64,000 nt of DNA from Astrocystis sublimbata. Taxonomy: Eukaryota > Ascomycota > Sordariomycetes > Xylariales > Xylariaceae. This document shows, piece after piece, positions 1-12,362 of this stretch. Position numbers and translations under genes: made by a program. Within the stretch, counting starts at the first letter, position 1. Every line of letters begins with the position of its first letter. The DNA lies in the NCBI GenBank assembly GCA_022453515.1, contig JAJNNY010000027.1, positions 414,458-478,457 on the forward strand. Direction: 5' to 3'. The notes under the pieces are model-generated. The model worked only from the letters and a program-made list of their open reading frames with translations. It had not been told where the DNA came from and did no database searches.

Positions 1-402
1 AACTCCTATACATTTTTCCACATCACTGCCTGCCAGCACCACGGTGTGACGAACGAAGACGCGCGAGCATTCCCGCCCATTGTGTAAATAACATAATCAT
101 TCCACTGCAGTCCAGTAGTCCCAGAATACCAGACCTTGAAGGTTTTGGTGTGAGGCCTCAGCCGATTTTATAATTAAGATATTGTTTTGTGATCGTTGGG
201 TAATTCGTGATGTCCGCCATGTCTAAACTCCGCGCAAAGACAGAAATAGGAAGCGGCATGGAATTCGTAAGCATTGTGATGGTACAGAAATGACTCGCTG
301 ATTGTTGAAAGGAATGACAGTGTAGAGCCAAAGCCAGGCCCTTAGCCAGGGCGCAGCGTAGTCGATGCGTTACAAATGGTGCAACTGATCCGGGAAAAGT
401 CA

Positions 403-1446
403 TTACTGGTCAGCCTGCAAAGCGGCCGCTAGCTGTTGCTCTGTTTCGTCATGCATGTGCTGCTCTTCAAGCTTCGGCCGTTTGTGTGCAGGTTCTTGAG
501 TTTCCTCTTGCAAGTCTTGCAAACGATTATTAAGTTCTTGTAGTTCCTGTTCCATATCATCCAGTCGGCGCTTGAGGCTGTTCTCCCGTCGGTGACTATC
601 GTCCAGCTGTCGTTGGATATCCTCACGATGCGCTCGCTCGGTTGCGGCTTCTTTGGCCGACATCTCGGCTGCATGACGATAATTATCGGCCGTCTGATTG
701 TCTTGTTCGAGCTGCTGTAGCCGCCCACGGTATAGCTCATTGATGAGATCTAGCTCGCTAACACGCGTCTTGAGACTCGAGTTTGCGGCCGCGAGCTGTT
801 CGTGAGTCAGGGGAACATCGACGGGCTGTTGTTCGCCGTTGGTTGGGGAGGCAGCACGCCCCGAAGCAGCGTCGGGCATAGCATATGAGAGACCGTCATG
901 CTGGAAGTGATCCATGGTTTGGAATGATGTGAGATTCGGATCGTATACGTTGGGGGTTGTTGTCCGTGAAACGGGTGAATCCGTGGCCACATGGCCATTG
1001 ACGGCTTTCTGCTGCGAAGCACGAACGGCAGCGAGGGCAGCAGCGGTGGCAGCCGCGTTAGCAGCATCGTGGCTTTGGTAATGATTGCCGTTGTGAGTCG
1101 CGACAGCAGGGAGGCTTGCCTGGACAGAAGACGATAGGTCAGCAAAGGTTGACGTCCGAGCAGGGAAGCAACGACGGGAAGAACAAACCTTCTTCTTCTG
1201 CATGTCCGGTCGCATTGTCTTGACGCGATTGCGGCTCTTGATGACATCAGTCTTTAGCGATATGGGCCGAGGACGGCCATGTAACTTGAGGAACAGGCCG
1301 CAGGCATTGCAGAGGACGGAACCCGCCTCGTCACGGCGCCACAATGGCGTCGTAGAGGTGCTGCAATTCTGACATGTAGGCTGTATCGGTGGCACAACGC
1401 CGTTAGCAAGGTGCAGTGCAGAAGCAGATGGGTGTGAGGCCATCAT
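403..1446 (-). CDS. areB: AreB/Gzf3-type GATA transcription factor with C-terminal coiled coil
   Basis: Probable nuclear regulator of nitrogen-source genes that counterbalances AreA at GATA sites. One type-IV GATA finger lies near the N terminus (residues about 25-50, Cys-X2-Cys-X17-Cys-X2-Cys, with the TTPLWRRDE and [13 protein letters not shown] signatures). The second half is a long heptad-rich coiled coil containing [17 protein letters not shown], which is typical of AreB and separates it from AreA. A 69-nt GT-AG intron (1188 down to 1120) with a GCTGACC branch site lies just after the finger. It is a multiple of three and has no stop, so retention adds 23 residues in frame; the spliced protein is 324 aa. 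Start chosen at 1446; a second Met follows immediately. Family assignment is firm, the target genes are inferred. Confidence 0.92.
   Translation of the reverse strand: MMASHPSASALHLANGVVPPIQPTCQNCSTSTTPLWRRDEAGSVLCNACGLFLKLHGRPRPISLKTDVIKSRNRVKTMRPDMQKKKVCSSRRCFPARTSTFADLSSSVQASLPAVATHNGNHYQSHDAANAAATAAALAAVRASQQKAVNGHVATDSPVSRTTTPNVYDPNLTSFQTMDHFQHDGLSYAMPDAASGRAASPTNGEQQPVDVPLTHEQLAAANSSLKTRVSELDLINELYRGRLQQLEQDNQTADNYRHAAEMSAKEAATERAHREDIQRQLDDSHRRENSLKRRLDDMEQELQELNNRLQDLQEETQEPAHKRPKLEEQHMHDETEQQLAAALQADQ
1120..1188 (-). other. In-frame intron of areB
   Basis: On the minus strand it begins GTTTGT and ends TCTGTCCAG with GCTGACC about 20 nt before the acceptor. It is 69 nt long and open in the areB frame, so both spliced and retained transcripts would encode protein. 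Confidence 0.8.
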
Positions 1447-2140
1447 CTTGACAACGGCGGGCGGCGCTGATGCGCGGCTGGCTACACTGTAGCTGGTATG
1501 ACGCGCGATAGATCACGGTACTAAGAGTACTACTATACTACCTAGGTAGTACTAGGAGTCCGAGCGGCGATGATCGATTGACAGATAAGAAAAATAGGCA
1601 AGCTGGAATGGGGGAAACCGAGGTAGAAAAGAGGGTCAATCCACTAAGATGCCCAGTGGGGGGACTGCCAGGTTATAGATAAGAAACTCAGAAAAAAAAA
1701 AGTCAGGAACTTGCCAGCACTGCACCCATGTTGGCCAAGGCCCCTAGTTCCGTTGGACCCATAGGTTGCGCGCTAAGAAGTGGCGCCGTGCATCTCCAAA
1801 ACCTTAAGCAGGCATGGGAGGAGCGCAGCCTGCACCCACCTGGGCACCAGCTTGAGCTGCTACTTTCTCAAAGAGAAGGCAGGCAGGGGGGCCAATTCAA
1901 GATAACGAACTGTATGCAAGACTGCACATGGCTGGGGTAAGGAACAGGGTAGTGATTAGGTAGGGAGATAGGGTTTGAAAAGATCGCCAGGCCTCTCAAA
2001 AGCTTTTTCCCTACCTTTTGTAACCCAGGCACTTGCCTGCAAACAACTTCTATATGTAATCGCGAAGGTGGATTTCATAACTAGCCTAGGTGGTGCAACC
2101 ACGCTCAAGCTAATAAGCAAAGTTGATGGACGTAGTAAGG
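1447..2140. other. areB upstream region
   Basis: No convincing gene. It contains a CTACCTAGGTAGTACTAGGAG palindrome-like stretch near 1540 and a short A-run near 1692. It must hold the areB promoter and the 3' end of the gene to its right. Confidence 0.5.
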
Positions 2141-3592
2141 TCAATAGGGGCAGGTTACACCAATGTACCTTTGTGGATGAGAGTGGGAGAGAAATGACGC
2201 ATGGGCAACCAAAGACAAAGGAGCGTGTATGCCGTATAGGAGACAAGTAGAATCATGTGCTTTTGACTGATATGAAATATGTTCACGTACCAGACTACCA
2301 GAAGGCGTTGGCGCATGAGCCGCTGGAGATGACTGGATATGGTGATTCGTTTGCGCTGGTGCATGCGAGGCCATTGGCATCTGCATTGGCGCCGCCATTG
2401 GAGCACCATTCGGAGCAGGAATCGGGACAGGGGCCGGAGTCGCAGTCGTTGCGGTATGGGTATATGCAGCGTAATGTGTTGGCGTGGGCGCCGGGGCAGG
2501 TGTCATATGCGGCGTAGGCCCCGGAGAAGTAGCAGCCAGTGGCGGTGCTTCTATTCTGGCCTCTTGTTGGTCATGTGCTTGGAGGTGTGGTTCAGGCGCA
2601 TGCATCTGGGTCTCTTGGGCTTGCATCTGCGGTTGTTGATCTTGCACAGGTGGTGGTTGTGCATCAATGTGTGGCTCCTCTGGCTGAAGTTGAACGTGAG
2701 GCTCGGCTGCTTGCATCTCCTGTTCTTGTGCGGGAACGTATGGTTGCTCTACCTGGAGTGGTTGTTCCGCGTGGAGTTGTTGCTCTCCTAAATGACTCTG
2801 CGGTTCTTCTGGTGGCGTGTGTAGCTCGTGTGCCGATGTTTCCATAGTAGGGACAGTTGGCGGGCTCGCTGACTCCGGTGTGACTTCAGTCCTGTTAAGA
2901 GACACATTTAGCGTTTGTTCAGAACAATAAACATTTATATCCTGTAAAGAATGTGTAGTGCGTGCCCAGCGCCAGGTATTGTGGCATTGAATCTTTGCTT
3001 GATGCGCGAATCCCCCAATTCTAACGCTGCCCAAACCCAGAACCAAGCTTTTTGACATTAACTGCTAAAGCGCAATCAAGAGAAGGGTAGAATTGGTAAT
3101 GTCGCCTGATCCCCCTACTTGATCTTGTCCCAACCCATGCATATGGGACAAAACACAAATAATTAGACTGATTACCCCGAGCACGCAAGCACACGGGTTT
3201 CTGGTTGTATTCTATTGCAAGGATGCTCCTCGTACTTACTTTAGTTGGTGAGAATCTGTGGGCGTATCTGTTGCGCCATCCGTCATCGTTGTATCTTCAT
3301 TGAGTTGAGCGATCGCAGCTGACGCTGTGGTAGAAGCTGGGCTCTGTTGCGATGTAACTTCCCGAGTCGCTGTTATGGCTTCGTTGATTGCGTTGATTGT
3401 ATCAGCCTCATTGATCGCATTCATTTCGCTGATCGCATTGGAATTGGTATTGGTCTCGTTGACTTCGTTGGTTTCGTCGATCGCATTGGCACCATCGCTT
3501 GTGTTCAAGCCATCGGTCGCATTGGCTTCATCGGTCGCATTGGCCTCATAAGCGACCTGCACAGGCGTAATTGTGGCCTCCTCTTCCTTCAT
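2141..3592 (-). CDS. Hypothetical Gln/Pro-rich low-complexity protein (two or more exons)
   Basis: Not recognised. Exon 1 (3592-3240) encodes an acidic N terminus of near-repeats of the form NAxDE/NAINEA, ending in a TTMTDGATDTPTD stretch. A GTAAGTACG donor follows, and the acceptor at 2892 (CTTAACAG) restores the frame after a 348-nt intron. Exon 2 (from 2891) is built of Glu-Gln-Pro-His repeats (EPHVQLQPEEPHIDAQPP type), then Ala-Pro-Thr-Met-rich sequence. The frame stays open to a stop at 2141 (367 aa). The last 50 residues look unlike protein, and a GTACGTGAAC donor at 2290 suggests a further intron, so the 3' end is unsure. It may be disordered and regulatory; no domain is visible. Confidence 0.55.
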
Positions 3593-4868
3593 TGTAGCGC
3601 AAAAAGCAGAGACCGCACTGATTACCGTTTTGATGAGTAACGCGGAAACTCGAACAGAATCGAAGCTTGAGTGTAGTAATATCCCAGCGCTCCCAAGTTG
3701 TGTAAATTGATATGTTGATATGCGACTGGCGAAATTCTTTGGAAGGCTGCGACAAGTTGCAAGGACCGCGATCTAGACAAAATCTAGTCGAGTCTAGAGT
3801 GTCCAAAATGCAATTGATTGACAAAGCAAGCCTCGTATGTGAAAGATGAACACGAAACTTTCTTCCACTCGTGAACCCGGCTGGTTAGGTGGTATTGAGA
3901 CCGAGCTAGTTGCGAATTCAAGCCGCCGGTTGTTGGTTGTATGTATCGTTCGGCGCATACGTTGTGGTCGGTCGCATTGAGCGAAGTCGGTTGATTGAGC
4001 GTGGCAATGGGTGGTGATGGGATTGATCAACAAACTAAGATCTCGGATGGTTCTGGGCAATACAAAGATTTATGGGGTTCGAGTTGCTTAAGTAAAAACA
4101 CTCCAGTCTCTTTGCATCTCTGAACAGGGATGGCGACAGAGATTCTTGGGGCAGGGTGTCCAGGCGTGGCAGGCTTAGACTGATGAGAGTTGTTGCAAAG
4201 CGATTAGGTAGGTAGGTAGGTAGTTAGATAGATGATAAGAGCGACAGAGCGATGATAGGGGATTTTTTTCTGCGTCAGTCAGGTTGGTCCTTTAGCGGCA
4301 GTACGTTGGGTACGCGTACCTCTGGCGTATTTATATGGGGGCCATGGTACATGTTCTGTCGTCCAATCAAGTTGAAGTACGTTGTCATCACCCAATCAGC
4401 ACTCGAGATCCCTCAAGGTTTTATCGTGTCTCTAAGAGGTTGATCGATGAGCTTAATTATTCACGCACTGTGCTGCAAGGATCAGTCGGGGTGGAGGGGT
4501 GTAACTACAGTACTGCAAGAATTGTAGCCCTCACCCCTGCACAAGCAGCTTCTTGCAGCTGGCAGCTGGCAGCTCTGACATCCTGGCACGGAGTCTTGGC
4601 ACCCAGCGAGACTACCTTGGCCCAGCAGTGGTAAGCTTGGCCTGATTGGGACTAGATCTGCTGCCACTAGCTCACATCCTGTGTGGATCTATTGTCGCTC
4701 TCTGAATCTTTCATGCTCCAAATTTCAACATCGCGACTGCAAAACAAATTTCAATCAACATCTCTCGATGGTCGAAGAGAGAACCTAACATCTCGCACTT
4801 GATATCAGCCATCTATCCGGAATACAAAAAACTCACAAATCGTCTACATCAAGCAAGGGACGTACGAA
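3593..4868. other. Intergenic region between divergent genes
   Basis: No supported gene. It holds a TAGG tandem tract at 4205-4223 and several T-rich stretches, and serves as promoter space for the Gln/Pro-rich gene (leftward) and KRR1 (rightward). Confidence 0.5.
4205..4223. repeat. (TAGG)n microsatellite
   Basis: Four uninterrupted copies of TAGG followed by TAG, then related TTAGATAGATGATA. Similar tracts recur at 14215-14228 and 44965-44982. Confidence 0.85.
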
Positions 4869-7229
<2,361 letters not shown>

Positions 7230-8038
7230 GCGGTTTTTTCAGCATCATGTCGTCGATGTGAATGTATCGCGTTTGTCTGCGACCCGCGTGCTGTGCCCAT
7301 GATATCGCCGGCTCGTCTGAATCTCTTATCTCGACACCTGCCGGCATTATCAATCACTTCGCACCAATGTCCGGAAGCAATCGTTGATATCAATAAGTTG
7401 TAGTACAAAACAACATCTTCAGGGCAGGGTTATTCTATAATTTCGATCTTCGCGTAATACCAGAAAAGCGAAACCAGATGTAACACTCATCAGTTTGCGG
7501 CGGCATAGATACCGTGCAGACCGGCGCGCGGTGTTCGAAAAGTGGATTTTGTAATTCGGATCAATAAAATCAAATATATTCCACATCCTAGCCCGTAGTG
7601 TGAAAATTGAATGCAAGTGCCCTTTGAAATGAAATAATATGCATGAGAATAACCCTTACATACTATTTATAATCTGATTATATTGAACCGATTTAAAGCA
7701 ACCGATAGGTTATACGTCAGTTATCACGGGATTAAGCAGAATGCTAATCGATGGCTTATATACCTAAGCAAGTAATTCACTTCGCTTTCTCACACTATAT
7801 GGCCAGCCAGTATCAAGGATCAAATGGGTGGGTTTCTAAATTTTGTAATGCGATACTCCTTGCTACTGTTGATTTTAATCAAATCCCAAACATCACCTAA
7901 ACGCCAGTAGTCCTGTTGGTTTTGTGTAATCCATCCTTGGTTTCGTTACACGTTGGTATCAGTGTCGTCTTGTATCATCTTGTCGTCGTACCGTCCCTCA
8001 AGAGTAGGTCATGCATCCCCACTCTTCTGATCAACACC
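7230..8038. other. Convergent intergenic region KRR1/ENP1
   Basis: Joint 3' region of two convergent genes. It has AATAAA-like and T-rich stretches around 7560-7700 and no coding signal. Confidence 0.6.
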
Positions 8039-10568
8039 TCAATCGATCAACATGGTATCATCTCCATCAAGCGCCGGGCCTTCGGGCTCAGCAACTACAC
8101 CTCTCCCGCGACCCGCCAACAACTCTCTCCTGATTTCCGGCCCAATCTTATGATGGCCGTGAGACAGTAGCAAATCGAGAAGGAGCTCACGCTAAGAAAA
8201 AAGGGTCAAAGTCAGTACTCGTTGTTTTCGAGAGAAGGCTGTCGAAGTGTAGATAACGTACCTGGTCCTCTGTAATCTCGTTCTTGTACCGTATAGCAAA
8301 TGACAACACTACACCACATATGAGCTCATGCTTAACATCAGAGGGAGCCATGATCACGCACAGGTTTGGTGCCATATTACTGGCAACTTCGCCTGTGTAG
8401 CGGCGCGTTCGCTCGTATTCATCGCATCAGTCATAGTTGCCGATGCCGGGTCGGTTGTGCGAAATCGCAGGAAATGGAAGACCAAAGAGTCCACTACCTG
8501 CCACCTGTTTGTTGTATGACTGTTAGTCAAAGGTTACTGCAAGAGATAGAGATGCATACGTACGGCAATGCATAACGCTTATCTAGAAGGGTTTTGATGA
8601 AGACATTGGTGGCACCGCCTCCTTCTGTTCCGGCTGACGCCTCACGCGCAGCAATCTACAAGGTACTGGTCAACTCCTCTCCTCTCAATGATGAGAATCC
8701 TCACTTACATCGCACAAGCCTTTCAAAGCTGCACCACTGTGTAACACTGTCACAAATTTGCGTCAATTAAGATGCTCAATTTTCGCTTATTATTCCACAG
8801 TGACTTGTCTGGGTCTCACCTGGTATAGACACTCGACTTCAATTGATCGGCAAAGTCAGCATATGTTCGTTAGAGTGTTCAAAAGGGTTTGATGCAAGTA
8901 ACTTACCTTAAAACAGCGCTTATTATATGGGCCTCCCTTAATGTGGCACCACTTTCCACGAGACTGCAATTGCAAATAGTTAGTCGCTTGCATATTGAGT
9001 ATAATACATCGGTGGGCGCCATGCTGAGCAGCCGGAGCAGGGATATCTATATTACTTACGGGAAGAGAATCCCTTTGAAGAATGAAGCGGGTTTATAGAG
9101 TGCCTTGCGTAGGGCGTCGAACAGATGAACGTTCAACTTCTTAGTCTGAAACGGGTGACACCTGTTAGTGAAGTCGATGTTGCCTGGGCCGAGAAACCTC
9201 ACCTCTGCTATGTTGTCGCGCACATGCTCCAAAAGTATCATGTTTAAGAACTCCCTTACGACAGCAGGCGAAGAGGCTACAAACAATTTCGTAGCTGCTA
9301 AGACAGCATTGGGTGTCCAGCTGTCGGGTTTCGTCAATTGTATAATGTCCTCCCACTAACAATGATTTGATTAGCTAGATGGCATGGAATACGATCAAAT
9401 CAAGACTCCTTGGGGTGGAAGAGCAGACACCGAGAGAAAAAAAAAAAAAAAACCAAATGTAGGCGCAACTTTCACTGTCATGACCTGATCCAAAATACTA
9501 TGAACTTACATTTGGCACTGTAGGTAAGATCTTGAATGCTTTAGGCAGTTTTCCCGACTTATATCGAGCCAAGAAAAGGCCCTGCGATGTTGTAACTTGT
9601 CAGTAATTGTCCCCCAACCGATGCTCTCTAGGACTGAGCGTCACCTCGTTGTGCAGGAACTGCAAGGTCTAAACTTACTGCACGAGGGTTAGCTAAGGAT
9701 ACCCAACGTGGGCCAATGACACGAGCATTGAATAAGCGTGTGCGGTTCTGAACATACCAATTTTGGTGTAAACTTCGACTACCTTGGGTGATAACTGGAA
9801 GCCGTCGTCGGGCATTGCCCCTGGCTGGTCTTCCCCGGCTTCATGGGCTGCGATGCGGGCCAACTACAAAAGCAAAAGGTCAGAATGTGTCTCCTCCCAC
9901 AGCTGGCAGAGTAGATTGTTGAAGGTTTTGACGGGAAAGCGTATGATGCGCATGGCGCAATAAATTCGGCAGAACACGGGATTGGCTATTCCTAGGTACG
10001 TACGATCTATGGACTGGGTTAGTCATCCAGAAAATCAAGATAAGTCAAAGCAGTTGTAGGGGACACTCACAAGATCCGCAAGATTTGTACCGGTGCCCTG
10101 CTCCTCAGTCCGGGGCTCTTGTGTTGTCGTCGGCCACGGTCCTTCGGTGAGTAAGGGGTCTTCGAATTCGGAAGGAAGAAACTGTTGGAAAGTCTGCAGG
10201 TCGTCCGGGTTGACATCGACGTTTTCGATTATCTCGTCGTCATCGTCTGCCCAGATCTCGTCATCGTCATCGTACGATTCGCCCTGCGGTTCGTCTTCAA
10301 ACCGCGACTCGAATCCGAAGGCGGTAGCAGAGGCAGCGGGTTCGGTACGGCGCGCGGGTGCGTCCTCCTCGGCCAGCTGGCGGCCGATGTCCAAGATCTT
10401 TCGACTAGCGCGGGCATCTACGAAGTTGTTTTCTCGCTCTTCGTCTTCGTCCTTCTGTGATCTGGACTTTGATTTGCCCGACTTGGTCTTCAGTATGCCT
10501 GACCCAACAAGGTACTCCTCCTCCAAACCGCGTCGGCGCCCCTGCGTCGGCGTGGTAGCTTTCGGCAT
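8039..10568 (-). CDS. ENP1: ENP1/bystin 40S ribosome biogenesis factor, 13 exons
   Basis: Essential nuclear protein of pre-40S particles (bystin family). Exons (minus): 10568-10071, 10006-10004, 9863-9759, 9581-9510, 9355-9203, 9145-9060, 8963-8907, 8836-8820, 8746-8709, 8655-8564, 8504-8362, 8308-8262, 8191-8039. They total 1464 nt (487 aa; the yeast protein is of similar size). The N-terminal third is charged and acidic (SYDDDDEIWADDDDEI). The bystin domain follows with RYKSGKLPKAFKILP, KPDSWTPNAVLAATKLF, KKLNVHLFDALRKALYKP, SRVSIPVLHSGAALK, LVFHFLRF and LPVIWHQ, ending GDDTMLID. One intron is a putative stwintron and one exon is 3 nt. The bystin YALPY is YALPW here if the GTACGT donor at 8563 is used. 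It converges on KRR1 and diverges from HGH1. Confidence 0.93.
9582..9758 (-). other. Putative [D1,2] stwintron in ENP1
   Basis: The conserved frame VYTKI|GLFLARYKSGK needs exon ends 9759 and 9581 (minus strand), but the intron would start GGTATG. Removing an internal intron 9757-9678 (GTATGTTC...TTAGCTAACCCTCGTGCAG, 80 nt) joins G9758 to T9677 and makes a perfect GTAAGTTT donor. The external intron (97 nt) has TTACTGAC and ends CGCAG at 9582. Confidence 0.78.
10004..10006 (-). other. 3-nt microexon of ENP1 (ATC, Ile)
   Basis: The upstream intron (10070-10007) starts GTGAGT and ends GATGACTAACCCAGTCCATAG. ATC follows, then a second intron (10003-9864) starts GTACGT and ends TTCTGACC...TTTTGTAG. 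The family motif is LADxIxxKI. With ATC the product reads LADLILARI; without it the motif is one residue short. Confidence 0.65.
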
Positions 10569-11064
10569 CGTGAGCGTGGCAGATCAATTATGGCGCTTCG
10601 GGTTCTGTCGTGGTTTGGGTGGTGTGGCTCGTGTCGCAGGCTTCTTCTCGGTGCAGTTGGCGAGCTCGTTCTGGGGTTGCGATATGGACAGGCAGGCGAG
10701 CAGGTGCTCCTTGCGCTGGACAAGCTGCATTTCACAAAATTAAAAATCCAGGTGGAGTCCTCGCGCTGCCAAGGAGCTTAGCCCGTCCAATAAGCAGTTC
10801 ATCTGGGCTGCGCTTTCAATGCCCCCCCACTGAACATCCCCTGTGTTGGGCCTGTGCACCCCACCCGAGCCCACCTACCCCTCCGTTATCAGCCTTATCG
10901 AACCTCAAAAAAGTTGATGTAAGTGAACCCCTCCATCCATCTACATCCGTTTGCATCACCAGCGTAGGCGCATCCTGAGCCACGATTATTACTGCAAGTT
11001 AAACGAGATACTGCGACATTCGCGTACTTGTGAGATTTCAGATCGCAACTTGAACCTCAGCAAA
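10569..11064. promoter_or_regulatory. Divergent promoter ENP1/HGH1
   Basis: A 496-bp space separates the two start codons, so both genes must draw their promoters from it. No single motif is decisive. Confidence 0.6.
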
Positions 11065-12362
11065 ATGCCTACAGAGTTGGAGGAGGTAAGATTTCTACAG
11101 TTCAAGATACTATATGTGAATAATACTGAATCTCCCTGTTTGGCAGCTAGTCGGCCTGGTGGCAGATCGGAACCCCCAGGTCCGCGTTATCGCGGCTGAG
11201 CACCTCATACCATATTCAATATCACAACCCAGCATATTCAAGGTCGACAATCTTCAGCCTATTCACAATCTCAAGCTGTTAATCAAAGATCTTCCGGTAA
11301 ATTCAAAAACTCATCATTCTTGCCACGCTACAGCTGAGTGGATATGAACTGACGAGAGGTCTCCTTGCAGGCGACGGCTGAGCATATCCTCACGATTCTC
11401 ATCAACCTGTCTGCCGACAATGAGATACTTGAAAATTTGGCCTCGGATGACAAGTTCCTGTCAGAAATCTTAAGACAAATTATTGTGAGTCCTTTGGTTC
11501 AAGTCAATCACACTGTGGCTTTAATTGCTGATGGGTATAAATACAGGTCCCCACAGAACCTAATGCCAATCTTCTCTCCATGCTGCTTGCGAATCTCGCC
11601 AAATCAGATGCTCTCAAGACTATCTTGCACAAAAAGCAACCTCCGCCCGAAGAGCTTAAGTCTGATGAGTTGGTGGTCAACCAACTAGTTGATCTTTTTG
11701 TGAAGGAAGCAGCGTACAATAAACACGCCGACTTCGACCATCTATCATATCTCTTTGCCGATCTGACCAAACACGCCGAACTACGGCAGCACTTTGTCAG
11801 CAGGCAAGCATACGACGGCGTTATTCCCATTACGAAGCTCAAGGTCTTCACGGAACACAAGTCCCCGATACGGCGAAAGGGGGTGGCGTCAACGATAAAA
11901 AACGTAACCTTTGACGTCACTTCACATCCGCTTTTCATCTCGGAGGAAGACATCGACATCTTGCCTTACATCTTATTGCCCATTACTGGCAACGAGGAAT
12001 ATGATTTGGAGGAGACGATGACAATGTTGCCGGACCTACAGCTCTTGCCCCCGGATAAAGAGCGAGACTCGGATCCCAACATCATCCAGACGCATATCGA
12101 AACGCTACTGCTGTTATGCACGACGCGTGAGGCCAGAGAGGTGCTGCGCAAGATTAATGTGTACCCGATAATAAGAGAAACACATAGCCGGGTCAAAGAT
12201 GAAGGTGTTCAGGACGCATGCGACCGACTAGTGCAGCTGCTTATGGGAGACGAGGAAAATGAAGAGAAGCGGCAATCACCCGTGGAGGATTTAGGGGAAG
12301 TCGAAGCAGGCGGGAAGGATGGTGAGGATGATGACGAAGATAATGCGATAGTCGAGGTATAG
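11065..12362 (+). CDS. HGH1: HGH1 family ARM-like protein, eEF2 folding factor
   Basis: Cytosolic HEAT/ARM-like protein of the HGH1 (FAM203, DUF383/DUF384) family. In yeast it recruits the TRiC and Hsp90 machinery to eEF2. Exons 11065-11085, 11147-11296, 11371-11484 and 11547-12362 give 366 aa. Visible family features are LVGLVADRNPQVRVIAAEHL near the start, ILINLSADNEILENLASDD, LLANLAKSD, the central LRQHFVSRQAYDGVIPITKL, and ETLLLLCTTREAREVLRKINVYPIIRE before a charged acidic tail. The small first exon encodes only MPTELEE. All four exons keep one frame. It is a head-to-head neighbour of ENP1; co-expression is inferred. Confidence 0.92.

Noticed and set aside
2339..2791. Open frame with Trp/Leu-rich translation on the plus strand
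   Set aside because: Antisense shadow of the Gln/Pro-rich repeats on the minus strand.
2141..3592. Possible COMPASS subunit Sdc1 (DPY30 motif) because of the TPSGSLVR run
   Set aside because: I searched the downstream minus strand for the DPY30 motif and did not find it.
10093..10743. Long plus-strand open frame (216 codons)
   Set aside because: It is the Ser-rich antisense of the acidic ENP1 first exon, with no conserved content.
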